The notes: a model not told the origin generated them from the sequence alone. A DNA stretch of 64,000 nt from UBA5793 sp040255465 (GCA_040255465.1 JBDZVA010000001.1:930001-994000); one strand, 5' to 3'. Numbered from the stretch's first letter, positions 14,503 to 26,547 are shown. Numbers and translations: made by a program.

Positions 14503-15966
14503 GTGAAACTCCTCCAGAAATTCGCTCTGCTTTTGTCGCTGCTCGGAGTGAGTGTCGTGCTCAGCCTTGGTTTTGCAGCGTGGAGTGTGCAGACCGTCAG
14601 CGAGGAGGTCAGCAGCGCTTACAGCGATCTCACCTTCGTTCTCGAGCAACTCGATCGCATCAAGCAGGCGTTTGAACACGATCTGGCCGCGATCAACCGG
14701 GCGAACGATGAGGGCGACACCGGCTTTGTCCCAATCCCTCTGAGCGATCAGATCGATCCGGTGCTCGCGGAACTGGAGAACACGCCGGGCTTCAGCCGTC
14801 GAGCGGGAGAAGGTACGTCTCGGTTGCTCCTCTCACTCGTGCATGAGTGCGAGGGGATGGTGGAGAGGTACCAGGCCGCAACAAAAGACTCGCCGAACCT
14901 GAGCCCCGGCCACGAACTGAGAAGCAGTGCGCAGGCGCAGTTCGAAGCCATGCACAGTCTGATTGAGCGTGTGCAGGCCCAGTTGCTGCGTGATGTTGAA
15001 CTCTCGTTGGACTATGGCCGGGACCTGCGCGACATGCTGCTTCGCATCATCGTGGCTTCGCTCGCGTTGTCGGTTCTGGTAGCGCTGCTGGCGCTGATTC
15101 TTGTCCGGCGCTGGGTGCTGGCGCCCATCGGCGAGTTGCGCCAGGCCACTGGGGAGATCGCCGCGGGCAATCTTGACTACCGCCTGCAGGTCCGCAGCGC
15201 CGACGAGTTCGGCCAACTGTCGGGCGAAGTGAATCACATGGCCGAGATGGTCGTCGCCGCCCAGCAACGCCTCGTGGAGCGCGAGCGGCTGGCGGCGATT
15301 GGCGAACTCGTTCGGCGACTGGCACACAACCTGCGCAACCCCCTGGCGGGCATACGCGGTCTGGCGGAACTGACGCTCAGCGAACTCCCCTCGGGCTCCG
15401 ACCTTTCGGAGAACCAGTCGCGGATTGTCAAGGCGGTGGATCGGTTTGAGAAGTGGTTGGCGGACTTGCTGCGTTCCACGACGCCGATGCACGTGCACCC
15501 CGAGTCAATCCGGTCCGCTGAGTTGTGCTCGAGCCTGGAGGCTTCGCACGCTCCGATGGCTCGGACGCGGAAGATCACGCTCCAGATTGACGGGGCGGCC
15601 CTTCCCGAGACGCTTCATGTTGACCCGGTCCAGATGGAGCATGCCCTCGTCGCTCTGATCAGCAACGCCATCGAGGCCACGCCCGAGGGTGGAACGGTGC
15701 GAATGTTCGCTCGGGTCGAATCGGCGGTGGGTGTGACTCCGGTGATCGAAATTCGGGTGGAGGACTCCGGCCCTGGAGTTCCGCCGGAAGTGGCCAGTCG
15801 CGTCTTCATCCCGCATTTCACAACAAAACGGGAGGGGACTGGCATCGGCCTTGCAGTAGCGCACAATGTCATTACTTCCCACGGGGGTCGGATCCGAGTG
15901 GAACGATCTTCTGACCTCGGTGGAGCCGCTTTTATTGTGACGTTGCCGGCCGGTGCTGGTAAGTAG
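14503..15966 (+). CDS. Membrane sensor histidine kinase (HAMP-HisKA-HATPase)
   Basis: 487 residues from GTG 14503. There is no Shine-Dalgarno, but a TACACT hexamer lies 8 nt before the start, so it may be leaderless. Order: TM1 (about 8-30), a roughly 150-residue periplasmic sensor domain, TM2 (about 183-205, IIVASLALSVLVALLALILV), HAMP with ATGEIAAGNLDYRL, then HisKA with RRLAHNLRNPLAGIRGLAEL (phospho-acceptor His275). The ATPase domain has the N-box LISNAIEATPEGG, the G1 box VEDSGPGVP and G2 GTGIGLAVAHN. The gene ends 9 nt before the response regulator, so they form a cognate pair. The signal is unknown; the periplasmic domain is mostly helical. Confidence 0.93.
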   Translation: MKLLQKFALLLSLLGVSVVLSLGFAAWSVQTVSEEVSSAYSDLTFVLEQLDRIKQAFEHDLAAINRANDEGDTGFVPIPLSDQIDPVLAELENTPGFSRRAGEGTSRLLLSLVHECEGMVERYQAATKDSPNLSPGHELRSSAQAQFEAMHSLIERVQAQLLRDVELSLDYGRDLRDMLLRIIVASLALSVLVALLALILVRRWVLAPIGELRQATGEIAAGNLDYRLQVRSADEFGQLSGEVNHMAEMVVAAQQRLVERERLAAIGELVRRLAHNLRNPLAGIRGLAELTLSELPSGSDLSENQSRIVKAVDRFEKWLADLLRSTTPMHVHPESIRSAELCSSLEASHAPMARTRKITLQIDGAALPETLHVDPVQMEHALVALISNAIEATPEGGTVRMFARVESAVGVTPVIEIRVEDSGPGVPPEVASRVFIPHFTTKREGTGIGLAVAHNVITSHGGRIRVERSSDLGGAAFIVTLPAGAGK

Positions 15967-15975
15967 GAGCCCGAG

Positions 15976-17423
<1,448 letters not shown>

Positions 17424-17427
<4 letters not shown>

Positions 17428-18971
17428 GCCGGCTCTCCGGTCACCAACCCGTCGTTGTTTCCATCGGTCTGGTCACGCTTGTCATCGCGACAGGCCTGAC
17501 TGCTGCCTGTTTTGCCGATGACGATCCGCGCATCTACACCGATCCGCCGCAGGATGCAGTGGTTCGTCGCACTGACCTCGGCGCGGATGGAGCGATGAAC
17601 CCGCAGGCGGGGCTGCCTGATCTGATTCAGATGGCCTATGGCGGGTGGACCACGAACTCGCCAACGTCCAATCCTTACAATGGCTCGTGGAAAGACCCGC
17701 GCGACACGAACCTCTTTCGCATCGATCTGGTGTTCAAGGGTCTGGTCAATCCACCCGGACCGCTCAACCTTCAGGGTGAAGGGTACGACCCGTTCCGTTA
17801 CGGCCTGAATCCACTGTACGGCTATGTCGAATTCGATCTCGACTCAAGACCCGACACGGGCGGCGAGATCGACAACGTGCGCAATCGTCCCCTTGGCAAT
17901 GTCTCGCGATTCGGCGGCCGATTCGAAGACTCCATCGGAGAGCGGGCCGCCATCACCGCCGATGATTTTGACGGCGACCTTCGTTCGGAGCCGCTGGTGG
18001 AGCGCTCTGGCGAAGAGATGCACCTGGCTTTTTGCGCCTGCTTTGCGCTGACGATCACGCCCATCAACGATCCGACGCCGGGTACGTTTGACGCGGGCGA
18101 TACCTGGATCGTGTCGGGCCGATTCCTCGCGCGAACGCACGCGTTCAGCGCTTACAGCGGCGCGTTCGGCGGATCGCGCTCGGGTGAGTATGACCCGATC
18201 GTCAAACTCCGCTTCAAGCACGACGTGCAGAGCGATCGGACGACGATCACGTTGATTCACGGATTGGACAATTCAGGCACCGCCGCGCTGCTGGGTCAGG
18301 CGCCTCAGTCCATCGACTTCAACGCGGGCAATCAGACGAGTATTCTCGAGATGCTCACCGAAATTCGCTTTTCGGCGCAGCACACGAACGATCCGGGGCC
18401 GGGCACAGCGTTCGATCTCCTTCGAGACTGGCGCGACAATAACCATGCCGAACTCGACGACTACCTGCGCGTGCAGCAGTGGTCGGTGCTGGCGATTTTC
18501 GGCACAACTTACTCGCAACCACAGGCCGATGCGCTCTTCGTGTGGACCGATGTCGGGCCGGATTTCAAGGAAGGCGACTGCAACGGCGACGGGCGCGTCA
18601 CGTCGCAGGATCAGCAGATCGTGATGGCCGCGATCGCCCAGACGGACGGCACCTCGTTTGACGCCGACGGTCAGCCCAATGGCCAGACGCGTTTGCGCGA
18701 CTTCGGGCTCAACTTCGCTCTCTACGACATTGACTACGACGGCGTGATCGGCTCGCTCGATCTGGCCGTGATCGGGTACGAACAGCCCGGCGACGTCAAC
18801 AGCGACGGTCGTGTGAGTCAGGCCGACCTCGCGCTGGTTCGCGCCCTGCGTGGATTGACCTCGAACAGTCCGCTGTTCAACCCGGCGGCTGATCTGAATC
18901 ACGATCTGCGCATTGACGCAGCCGATGAGACGATCATGATCTCGTTCTTCGTGCGCGGTGTGCGGCGCTAG
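17424..18971 (+). CDS. Secreted protein with C-terminal dockerin-type EF-hand repeats
   Basis: 515 residues; ATG 17424 overlaps the regulator's TGA by 4 nt. An N-terminal signal peptide (VVVSIGLVTLVIATGLTAAC) precedes an unrecognised domain of about 350 residues rich in Asp, Asn and Arg. The last 130 residues carry four Ca-binding loops: GDCNGDGRVTSQDQ, DIDYDGVIGSLDLAV, GDVNSDGRVSQADLAL and ADLNHDLRIDAADETI. Dockerin repeats of this kind are very common in planctomycete surface proteins and probably mediate attachment or structural stability. Translational coupling to a two-component system suggests it is either the sensed or co-regulated envelope factor. That is inference. Confidence 0.8.
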
Positions 18972-18988
18972 GAGCGTTGCCGCACACC
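18957..18988. terminator. Hairpin between convergent genes
   Basis: GGTGTGCGGC (18957-18966) pairs perfectly with GCCGCACACC (18979-18988). It overlaps the stop of the dockerin gene and precedes the end of the convergent macroglobulin gene. No T-run follows, so it is only terminator-like. Confidence 0.4.
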
Positions 18989-19001
18989 GGAGCGGTCGGG
19001 A

Positions 19002-22000
19002 TCAGGGTCGATCCTCCACGTTGACGCGAACCTCATTGCTGTTGCAACGGATCTCGGGCACGTACATGGCGTGGCCGAGCAGCGGCAGGGCGTGGAATCG
19101 TCCGGGCACTTCGGCCCGCGCTTCGTAGCGAATCTGCCAGATTCCCTCGGGCAGTCGATCGGCGAAGAAGGCGACCTTTCGGTCGCGCAGTTCCTGGTGG
19201 ATCCAGCGCGTCCGGCCGGTGAGATTGCTCTGGTCTCCGGTGATCTGGCCCGGAGCGAAGCGTCGGCGGCCGTCCTGCTCAGTCACTTCGCCCTCGTCGT
19301 ACTTGCGCTGTGCGGCTGATCGCTTCAACTCGTAGATGTACATCGGTTCGCCGCTGCGGATCTGCGTCGCCTCGAAGCCGGCTGGCTTGAGGTCTTCAAA
19401 GACGAGGTATTCGTAGTCGTTCTTGGCTTCGACGGTCAGGACGACTTCGATGCGATCGCCGCTGGTCACGGTGTCATCATCCTTGAGCGGCAGGCGCTGG
19501 TACACCACGCCGCTGAGCAGCGTGGGCATGGGAACGAGTCGGTAGTAGTCGCGGCGCACGAAGATCTCGTTGCCCGCTTCGGTGACCGGCTCTTCGGTGG
19601 AGAAGAACGTTGCCTCCACGGCAAAATAGAGGGCCGTATCGCCGCTCATCCGGCGAATGCGTACGGTGTTGGCGCCGGACTGGATGCTCGCATCGGGGAC
19701 GGCAAAGACGGTCGGTGCGGAGAGAATGTTTTCGCGCGTGACTTCGCCCTTGCCCACGAGGCGGCCGTTGACCATGACTTCGAAGTTGCCGGTGGCTTCG
19801 AGTTCACCGCTGGTCCGGAGGTAATCGCAGAGCGTGAGGACGGCCATGGCGGTGTCGCGGGTGTTGGTCCACTGCGCGCCGCGACGGTTGCGGACGAGCC
19901 AGTTCGTCGCCGGCTCGATGAGGGGGTGCTTCGGATCAATGGTCAGCAGGGCGCGGAGGCAGAGGGTGGTGGATTCGATCCCGCCGTCCCACCAGTAGCG
20001 ATAGCCGCCCGCCGAGCCCCAGTGCGCGGTGCCGAGCAGAGTCGGTGCGGAGCCATCGGTGTTGCGAACGAGGATGGACTGATCGGGTCGGTCGTCGCGA
20101 ATGACGCCGTTCTCAAGATTGCGCACCAGCGTCCGGGCCTGGTCCGCCTTGTTGAGGAAGTGGGCGCTGAGCGCGAGCAGGGCCCGGCCGGTGTCGCTGA
20201 GCTGGTCGCGCTTGTCCCAGAGATTGTTGAACGCGGTATCGACCGCGGGGTGTGAAGCGAGTGGTTTGCTCGTAGACCTGCTCGCGGCGACGGCGTGGAG
20301 CATCCATGCCTGCAGTTCAGGCTCATCGCGCGCTGTCGAGAGGCGTTCGACGAGGTAGTCAGCGCCGGGGGTGATCATGTCGCCGGCGATGTCAATCTCG
20401 GCGTCGCGGGCCATGCCCAGCCCCCAGACGACGTAGGCGGTCATGTAGCGATCGCTGTCGCCGCCCTTCCACCAGCCCCATCCGCCGTCGTCATGCTGCA
20501 TGTCGTCGAGTCGCTTGAGGCCCGAGGCGACGATGTTGTTGAGTTGTTCGAGGCTGCGGGCGTCGCCGCGTGGCTGCGCGGGCCGGCCGTTGACCATTTC
20601 GATGCCGCCGAAGGCGCGGTCGGCGACGTCCTGGGCGGCGAGGCCGAGCTTGGTGAGCGTGCGGTTGACGATCACCGCCGGGAGAAAGCGGCTCATGGTC
20701 TGCTCGACGCAGCCGTATGGATAGTCGAGCAGATAGGGCAGGGCGTCGAGCATGGTGACGGCCATGCTCGGCGTGACGGTGACGGACATCTGCGTCGTTC
20801 CTGGACGGCGCTCTTCGGGGAGTTCGAGGGAGACGATGGCCTGATCGCCGCGCGCCTTGCCGGAGACGGCGAGGAACTTCTCGATGCCGTGATCGTAAAT
20901 GGGATAAGTGGCGGTGACGGCGTCGGCGTAGTCCGTCTTTTCGACGGTCATGCGAACGGTGATCTTTGCAGTGCCGGTCTTGTCGGCGATGAAGAGCAGG
21001 TCGTAGCGCGTTTCGCCGTGCGCTGCGACGACGCGGCCCGCTCCCGGCGCCATGCGGCGGTGGAACTTTCCGTCGGAGGCGCGAATCCCCTGGTAGATTA
21101 CCCCTTCCATGTCGACGAAGGGAAGCTGCATGATCCTTTCATCGGTGTTGTTCCTGACGATGTAGGAGATGACGACGCTGTCGCCGACGGTGATGAAGCG
21201 CGGCCCCTGAATGCGGACGGTGACGGGCTTGTTGGTGCGTGCGGCGGTCTCGCCGATGCCGAATTGCGCAGCGGTGGTGTTTGCGCGTGCCTGGGCTTTC
21301 CATCGCGTGAGTGTTTCGGGGTAAGGGACTTTGACGGCAGCGGTGCCGTCAGCGCCGGTGATGACGCTGGCCATCCAGAGGGCGGTGGCGCGGAAGTCGG
21401 TGCGGACCTTGATCTGTTCCGCCGGCTGCCCGGGGTCTTCGGCTGGTGGCGCTCCGGAGGCGCCGCCCTGGGGCGACGCCGACGGCGCGAATCCGGCGTC
21501 CTTCTCATCGGCGGCGCGGCCGCGCGAGGCGGGGCTGTAACGGGCGCCGCCTTCGAATCCGGACTTGCCCAGTCCCTTGGCGCTTTCCATCTTGTCTGCG
21601 AAGAAGTTCTCGGCGCTGGAAGACGGTACACCCAGCGACTCGCCCAGCGCCAGCGCGGTGCGGGCGTCTTCGAAGCGACCGGACCTGGCTTTGACGAGGC
21701 GCAGCAGCGGGCGGTCGCTGAGGCTGCCTGCGGTGGCGACACGGTTGTTCTGCTTGCGGTCGTAGAAGAACTGGCGGGGGTCGTTGGCGTATTCACTCTG
21801 AATGTAGAGTACCGACTCGTCGAATACGGAGACGGCGATCTCGGCGGAGATGGGGTTGCCCTTGTGGTCGAGGGTTCTGACGTTGAGCGTTCCTTCGGCG
21901 CCGGGCTCGTAGAGTTCCTTGTCGGCGGTGACGCTCACATCGATGAACTGTCTGGTGGGGGGAACGACGATTTCCTGGCTGGCGGTCATCATCTCTGCGC

Positions 22001-25000
22001 CGCTGACCATCGCTGCGGCGAGGTTGACATTGGGCACGTACGCATCGCGCACGTCGATGTTGAGCAGTTTGATCGAGCCGGGGATGTGGATGAGTTGCCA
22101 CTCGTACAACTCCTCGCCTTCGATGGTGAAGAGTACGTAGCGGTTGCTCGAAGACGTGGAGATCATGATGGGCGCGGCTGTGCCGGCCTCAAAGGTGTCT
22201 TTGTCGACAACGATCTCGACGCCTTCGCTGCGATAGCCGAGGTCGGCGCTCTGTTGCGTACTGACCCAGGCGGCGGTCTGCGCGGTAACGGGAGCGAGCG
22301 GGGGGTCGGGACTGACCCATTCGATGACGTAGTAGCCTTCGCGCGTCGGGGTGAAGACAAAGGTCGCCTCGCCGCTGTCGTCGGTGGTGACTTTTTCAGT
22401 CATGACTTTTTCGGAGCGGTAGCCGCGGAAGGTCGGGCGCCAGGGATGGCGTTCGTCGGCGCGGGGCGGCGGGGGGAAGATGCCGTACTTCTGGCGAATG
22501 GTCCGCACATCGTCGAACTGCACTTCACGGCCGGCGGGATCGACCCAGACTTCATCCCACCACTGGCGCGTGACGGTGACCGTGCCCTCGATGGAGATGG
22601 GCGTGCTGTTGGCGTCAATCGCTTTGATGGTCGTTTCGACTCTGTCGCCGGGCTTGTGAATCTTGTGGGTGACTTCGGGATAGACGAAGTGGCCCTGTCG
22701 GGTGACGCGCACGGCGCCTGAGCCGGTGATCTCGCGGCGTGATGAGTCGGTGACGCGGGCTTCGATGGTGTACTCGTAGTCCTGATCGGAGGAGAAGGGC
22801 GTTTCGAAGGTGATGCTGGCGCGACCATCGGCGTCGGTCTTGATGGTCTCGCGCTTGATCGTTTCGCCGCGCCACCAGCCATAGTAATTCCAGCGGTTCG
22901 AGTCGTTGTAGAACCACGGGTATTGGCGCGGGCGCTGGTAGGACTGCCAGAAAGGTCGCTGGTTGACGACGACTTCAACGTCGGCGCTGGCGACTGGGCC
23001 GCCGAAGTAGTACTCGGCCACGATATCGGCGGTGACGACCTCACCCATGCGGAAGAGGTGCGGTTTGCCGTCTTCATCTTTGAGCGGTTCGACGGTGACG
23101 GTGAATTCTGGAAGTTTGTATTCCTCGAGTCGGAAGAGCGTGGCGCCGCCGACCTGGTTCGAGCCGCCCGGGGCGTCGGTGACGCTGAAGCGAATCGTGT
23201 ACTCGCCGAGCGGCCAGTCGGGTTTGAGTTCGATGGAGTTGAAGGCGCTGCCGAATTCGCTGAGAGCGGTGTCTTCTTCGAAGACGACTGAGCCGCGCGC
23301 ATCGACGATCTGATAGTGGAGCGTGCGGCCGGCGGGATTGGTCCAGCCGTCTTTCCCCCAGGTGCGTGCGACAAAGCGGTAGTTGGCGGTATCGCCGGGT
23401 CGGTAGGCGGGGCGATCGGTGTGGGCGTAGATGCGCCACTGGCCGATGCTGTCTGAGGACGAGCCCCAGTAGCCCGCGTAGGAAGTCAGAAAGGTCTGGC
23501 GATTGCCGTCGCCGGCCAGGATGAGAATGGGGTTGTTCGGCGAGCCGTTGAAATCGGATTTGAGATCAAGATGGGCGATCCCCTGATCATCGGCGGTTGC
23601 GTCGTAGCTGCGACCGAGCCATTTCTGCTCGCCGGTGATGGATGAATCCCACGCGCGGAACTTGATGCCCGGCGCCGGCGCACCGGTCAGCGCGTCACAG
23701 GCATAGAGCAGCACTTCCTTGCCGCGCCGTTTGGCGACGACGGCGAGGTCGGAGACGACCATCAGTTCGTAGGCGGTGACGTCTTCAGCCTTGGCCACCA
23801 GCACGTACGCGCCGACTTCAAGCGTCTTGTCGAGTTGAATCTGGTCCGACATCGGAATGTGCTCGCCGGTGTCGCCCGTGTCGCGGGTCCACTGGCGGGC
23901 CACTTCCGCGCCGGCGAGATCGACGTGGCGGATCCACTGGTCAACCGAGCCGCCGTAGTAGCGCCGACGGTCCTGTTCGCGATCACGCCTGACGGCGCCA
24001 GCGAGGGCGGTGCGCTCGCGCAGGTCGACGCGGTAGAGGGTGAAATGGACCTGCTTGACGTTGCGCCACTGGGCGTCGAATGCGATTTCGGAGCCGGGCA
24101 GGAACGCCTGGCTGGCGTAGACGCTGACCGAAGGGAGGATGATGTCGCCATAACGGCGCATCACTTCATCGCGGTCGATTTCTTCGGGCTTGAATTCGTC
24201 GAGCAGTCGTTTGTAGAGCGAGGCGGCGCGGACGTAGTCGGGTTCCCACTGCCACTGGCCGTTTTCAAGGACTTTGACCTTGCCATACGACTCGGACCAG
24301 TCGGCGTAGGCCATGAGCGCGTCGACATAGCGCGAGCCGCGATCCTTGCTTTCGAGCGCGGCGTCAAAGTGGTTGCTCACATCCTGCATGACGCGCGGGT
24401 TGCCGTTGCCGACGTAGCGGAGCTTCATGGCGATTTCGAAGTGGGCGCGGCAGCGGTCTTCCTCATTGACCGCGATCTTCAACACATTGCGAACAACTTC
24501 GAGCGGCACGACACCCGAGCGGCCGCGCCACTGCCAGTTGCCGGCTTCGGCGTCGAGCGTGCGCCAGACGATGGAGATGTACCGATCGCGGGCGAGGTCG
24601 ATGTCGCTGCTCTGGGCCCACCACTGGGCCGCCTCGGAGTAGAACTGCCACGCGGCGCTCGCATTGGCCCGGCGCGAGCCGTAGATCCACGAATCGCCCA
24701 TGGACTCGTTTGCCTCAGCCCAGGTGCGATCGCGATCTTCCGGCCGCTGAATCTCGTTGATGACCGCGGTGAGGTTCTTGCGCGCGGTCTGAAGGGTGGT
24801 GTCGTCGGACGTGTCTCTGGGGGCTTTGCGCCAGAGCGTGTCGGCGAGGCGGAAGCGGATCCAGCGCTGGTCCGAGTCGGCGGTCTTCATCTTCTGCGCC
24901 TGCTCGTAGAGGTCGTACGCCCGCGCGTAGGACTTCTCGGCGTAGAACTGCTCAGCCTGCGTCTTGAGTTCGGCATAAGCCGGGTCCTGCGCGAGCGAGG

Positions 25001-25121
25001 CGCGGGCACCCAGGGACCAACCAGCAACCAACGTGAGCAGCAGGGCGACGAGGCGGACAGCGCGAGTTCGACTGGCGGTGGCGGACTCGGAGACGAGCGT
25101 TCGAGTGTGCAACCAGAGCAT
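19002..25121 (-). CDS. Giant alpha-2-macroglobulin family protein with intact thioester
   Basis: 2039 residues from ATG 25121, with GGAGA 8-9 nt upstream. A signal peptide (VRLVALLLTLVAGWSLGARASLAQ) without a lipobox indicates a soluble periplasmic form. An N-terminal TPR-like region (AEQFYAEKSYARAYDLYEQA) precedes many macroglobulin MG domains, a Gly/Ser/Pro-rich bait-like stretch (around residues 1170-1230, SPASRGRAADEKD), and the thioester domain. The thioester site is intact: Cys1471 and Gln1474 in PYGCVEQTMSRFLPA. These proteins trap proteases by thioester coupling after bait cleavage. In many bacteria the gene sits beside pbpC; none is here. It lies alone between convergent and divergent neighbours. 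Confidence 0.92.
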   Translation of the reverse strand: MLWLHTRTLVSESATASRTRAVRLVALLLTLVAGWSLGARASLAQDPAYAELKTQAEQFYAEKSYARAYDLYEQAQKMKTADSDQRWIRFRLADTLWRKAPRDTSDDTTLQTARKNLTAVINEIQRPEDRDRTWAEANESMGDSWIYGSRRANASAAWQFYSEAAQWWAQSSDIDLARDRYISIVWRTLDAEAGNWQWRGRSGVVPLEVVRNVLKIAVNEEDRCRAHFEIAMKLRYVGNGNPRVMQDVSNHFDAALESKDRGSRYVDALMAYADWSESYGKVKVLENGQWQWEPDYVRAASLYKRLLDEFKPEEIDRDEVMRRYGDIILPSVSVYASQAFLPGSEIAFDAQWRNVKQVHFTLYRVDLRERTALAGAVRRDREQDRRRYYGGSVDQWIRHVDLAGAEVARQWTRDTGDTGEHIPMSDQIQLDKTLEVGAYVLVAKAEDVTAYELMVVSDLAVVAKRRGKEVLLYACDALTGAPAPGIKFRAWDSSITGEQKWLGRSYDATADDQGIAHLDLKSDFNGSPNNPILILAGDGNRQTFLTSYAGYWGSSSDSIGQWRIYAHTDRPAYRPGDTANYRFVARTWGKDGWTNPAGRTLHYQIVDARGSVVFEEDTALSEFGSAFNSIELKPDWPLGEYTIRFSVTDAPGGSNQVGGATLFRLEEYKLPEFTVTVEPLKDEDGKPHLFRMGEVVTADIVAEYYFGGPVASADVEVVVNQRPFWQSYQRPRQYPWFYNDSNRWNYYGWWRGETIKRETIKTDADGRASITFETPFSSDQDYEYTIEARVTDSSRREITGSGAVRVTRQGHFVYPEVTHKIHKPGDRVETTIKAIDANSTPISIEGTVTVTRQWWDEVWVDPAGREVQFDDVRTIRQKYGIFPPPPRADERHPWRPTFRGYRSEKVMTEKVTTDDSGEATFVFTPTREGYYVIEWVSPDPPLAPVTAQTAAWVSTQQSADLGYRSEGVEIVVDKDTFEAGTAAPIMISTSSSNRYVLFTIEGEELYEWQLIHIPGSIKLLNIDVRDAYVPNVNLAAAMVSGAEMMTASQEIVVPPTRQFIDVSVTADKELYEPGAEGTLNVRTLDHKGNPISAEIAVSVFDESVLYIQSEYANDPRQFFYDRKQNNRVATAGSLSDRPLLRLVKARSGRFEDARTALALGESLGVPSSSAENFFADKMESAKGLGKSGFEGGARYSPASRGRAADEKDAGFAPSASPQGGASGAPPAEDPGQPAEQIKVRTDFRATALWMASVITGADGTAAVKVPYPETLTRWKAQARANTTAAQFGIGETAARTNKPVTVRIQGPRFITVGDSVVISYIVRNNTDERIMQLPFVDMEGVIYQGIRASDGKFHRRMAPGAGRVVAAHGETRYDLLFIADKTGTAKITVRMTVEKTDYADAVTATYPIYDHGIEKFLAVSGKARGDQAIVSLELPEERRPGTTQMSVTVTPSMAVTMLDALPYLLDYPYGCVEQTMSRFLPAVIVNRTLTKLGLAAQDVADRAFGGIEMVNGRPAQPRGDARSLEQLNNIVASGLKRLDDMQHDDGGWGWWKGGDSDRYMTAYVVWGLGMARDAEIDIAGDMITPGADYLVERLSTARDEPELQAWMLHAVAASRSTSKPLASHPAVDTAFNNLWDKRDQLSDTGRALLALSAHFLNKADQARTLVRNLENGVIRDDRPDQSILVRNTDGSAPTLLGTAHWGSAGGYRYWWDGGIESTTLCLRALLTIDPKHPLIEPATNWLVRNRRGAQWTNTRDTAMAVLTLCDYLRTSGELEATGNFEVMVNGRLVGKGEVTRENILSAPTVFAVPDASIQSGANTVRIRRMSGDTALYFAVEATFFSTEEPVTEAGNEIFVRRDYYRLVPMPTLLSGVVYQRLPLKDDDTVTSGDRIEVVLTVEAKNDYEYLVFEDLKPAGFEATQIRSGEPMYIYELKRSAAQRKYDEGEVTEQDGRRRFAPGQITGDQSNLTGRTRWIHQELRDRKVAFFADRLPEGIWQIRYEARAEVPGRFHALPLLGHAMYVPEIRCNSNEVRVNVEDRP

Positions 25122-25428
25122 GAGTGGATCTCCATCCGAAAAAGGCAGGTGCGTCGACCATCACGACGCTTGAACCCGACGAATCTTACCCGATCCCTGC
25201 GCTGTGCCCGAACGCTCCGGGGGGCTTGTCCGACTGAAAGGTCCGCGAACTCGTCGATGCACGCTGCACAATCGCTACAGGCCGCACGGATGCTCCGGCT
25301 CGCGGCAGCCCGGCCTCGCCTCGTCTCGAATCGGTGGCACCCTTGATGAGGTGAGTGAGGGCGCATTGCGCCCCGCTCCCTTGCTCGATCGCGACGGCGC
25401 GAATCATCAGATGCGGAAGGATGCAACC
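25122..25428. other. Divergent promoter region
   Basis: About 300 nt between the macroglobulin gene (minus) and the secreted-protein gene (plus). No gene and no clear consensus promoter is seen. Confidence 0.4.
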
Positions 25429-26418
25429 ATGCGCTTTGCAGCAGCAGCGGCACTCTGTGTTGGATTGACCTGCCTGGGCACGACTCAGGCCCGCGCCCAG
25501 GTGTCCGAATACTCCAGCGATGTCTCCAACTGGCTCTACAACGCGGATGGGGCCCAGGCCTTTGCGTTTGATTCCTATTACCCCGGCATTGATGGCAAGG
25601 GAGATCTCACGCCCCAAACGGTGACGCTCGATCTTGGCGTGACGCGGGTGACGATCACCCGCAACGACGGCGGCGGGGCGCTTCGCGACGCGAGCATTCC
25701 CTTTGGCTGGGTCTCCGACGCCCCGCTCTACGCGACCAGTGGACCGGGTTCGACGTGGCAGTTTTCGCGACCGATCTATTCCTTCTATGTCTACTACGGC
25801 TCGCTCTCGATCACCTCACGGGCCGCGATGAAGCTCTATTCGGGCAATCAGCTCGTGGCGACGGTGACGCGGTTCAGCGGCAGCCTCGACGGCGTCTTCG
25901 CGGTCGGGCAGGGATTCGTCTCGCAGACCCCGATCGACAAGATCGAGTTCTGGAAGGCCGGTGAGGGCGACTCGGTGCTGATCGGCGCGTTTGTCGGCCT
26001 GGCGGATGGGGAGCCGTCGCTGGGCACGGTTCGGATTCCCGGCTACCAGGGGCCGCACGGCGAGGTGGTGGACTACGACTTTGCGCTCACGACGATCCGG
26101 CCCAATCCGTTCAAACTGACGGTCAGCGAACTCGTCGGCGGGCAGAATGGTGACTTTTCAGCGGTTGGCGGGGCGCCCTCGACCCGCTCGTACCTGATCT
26201 ACAGCCTGGTCGGTCTGGGCCAGGTCTATATTCCCCAGCTCAATGTTACAGCGGGGATTCGCAGCCCGATCCAGGCTGGACCGCCCCGAAACACCGACGC
26301 GAACGGCTCGGTCTCGTGGAGGCTGCCGATCCCTGCGAACTCGCGCGGCAGGGACGTCTGGTTCCAGGTGCTTCAGCAGGGGAAGGCGAGTACGGTGGCG
26401 GCGACCTGGATCAACTGA
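25429..26418 (+). CDS. Secreted protein with C-terminal module shared by surface proteins
   Basis: 329 residues from ATG 25429, with GGAAGGA upstream; an in-frame ATG at 25411 is an alternative. The signal peptide is RFAAAAALCVGLTCLGTTQARAQ. The middle (residues about 25-215) is a beta-rich domain with Tyr/Phe-rich strands (FSRPIYSFYVYYGSLSIT and KIEFWKAGEGDSV), resembling lectin-like or PEP-CTERM-type adhesion domains, but no family is firm. The last 110 residues (NPFKLTVSELVGGQNGDFSA to GKASTVAATWIN, with SYLIYSLVGLGQVYI and VWFQVLQQ) form a module seen at the end of many planctomycete and myxobacterial exported proteins. Probably exported; role unknown. Confidence 0.75.
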   Translation: MRFAAAAALCVGLTCLGTTQARAQVSEYSSDVSNWLYNADGAQAFAFDSYYPGIDGKGDLTPQTVTLDLGVTRVTITRNDGGGALRDASIPFGWVSDAPLYATSGPGSTWQFSRPIYSFYVYYGSLSITSRAAMKLYSGNQLVATVTRFSGSLDGVFAVGQGFVSQTPIDKIEFWKAGEGDSVLIGAFVGLADGEPSLGTVRIPGYQGPHGEVVDYDFALTTIRPNPFKLTVSELVGGQNGDFSAVGGAPSTRSYLIYSLVGLGQVYIPQLNVTAGIRSPIQAGPPRNTDANGSVSWRLPIPANSRGRDVWFQVLQQGKASTVAATWIN

Positions 26419-26443
26419 GCCGAGTTTGCCAAGACGCATGGCG

Positions 26444-26486
26444 CCTCCGACGAGTCGACGGGACTCGGCGGAGGTGTTTCTTTTTC
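26444..26486 (+). terminator. Intrinsic terminator of the secreted-protein gene
   Basis: CCTCCGACGAGTC (26444-26456) pairs with GACTCGGCGGAGG (26462-26474) with one mismatch and a 5-nt loop. It is followed by TTTCTTTTTC. A standard Rho-independent terminator 26 nt after the stop codon. Confidence 0.75.
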
Positions 26487-26547
26487 TCGCAGTTTCGGAC
26501 AAAGACCGGAAAATCTCATGGTTCATGGTGAAACGGAGGGATTCGTC

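Noticed and set aside
20295..22721. 808-codon open frame on the plus strand
   Set aside because: Antisense to the macroglobulin gene, which has full-length domain support; no motif in the shadow frame.
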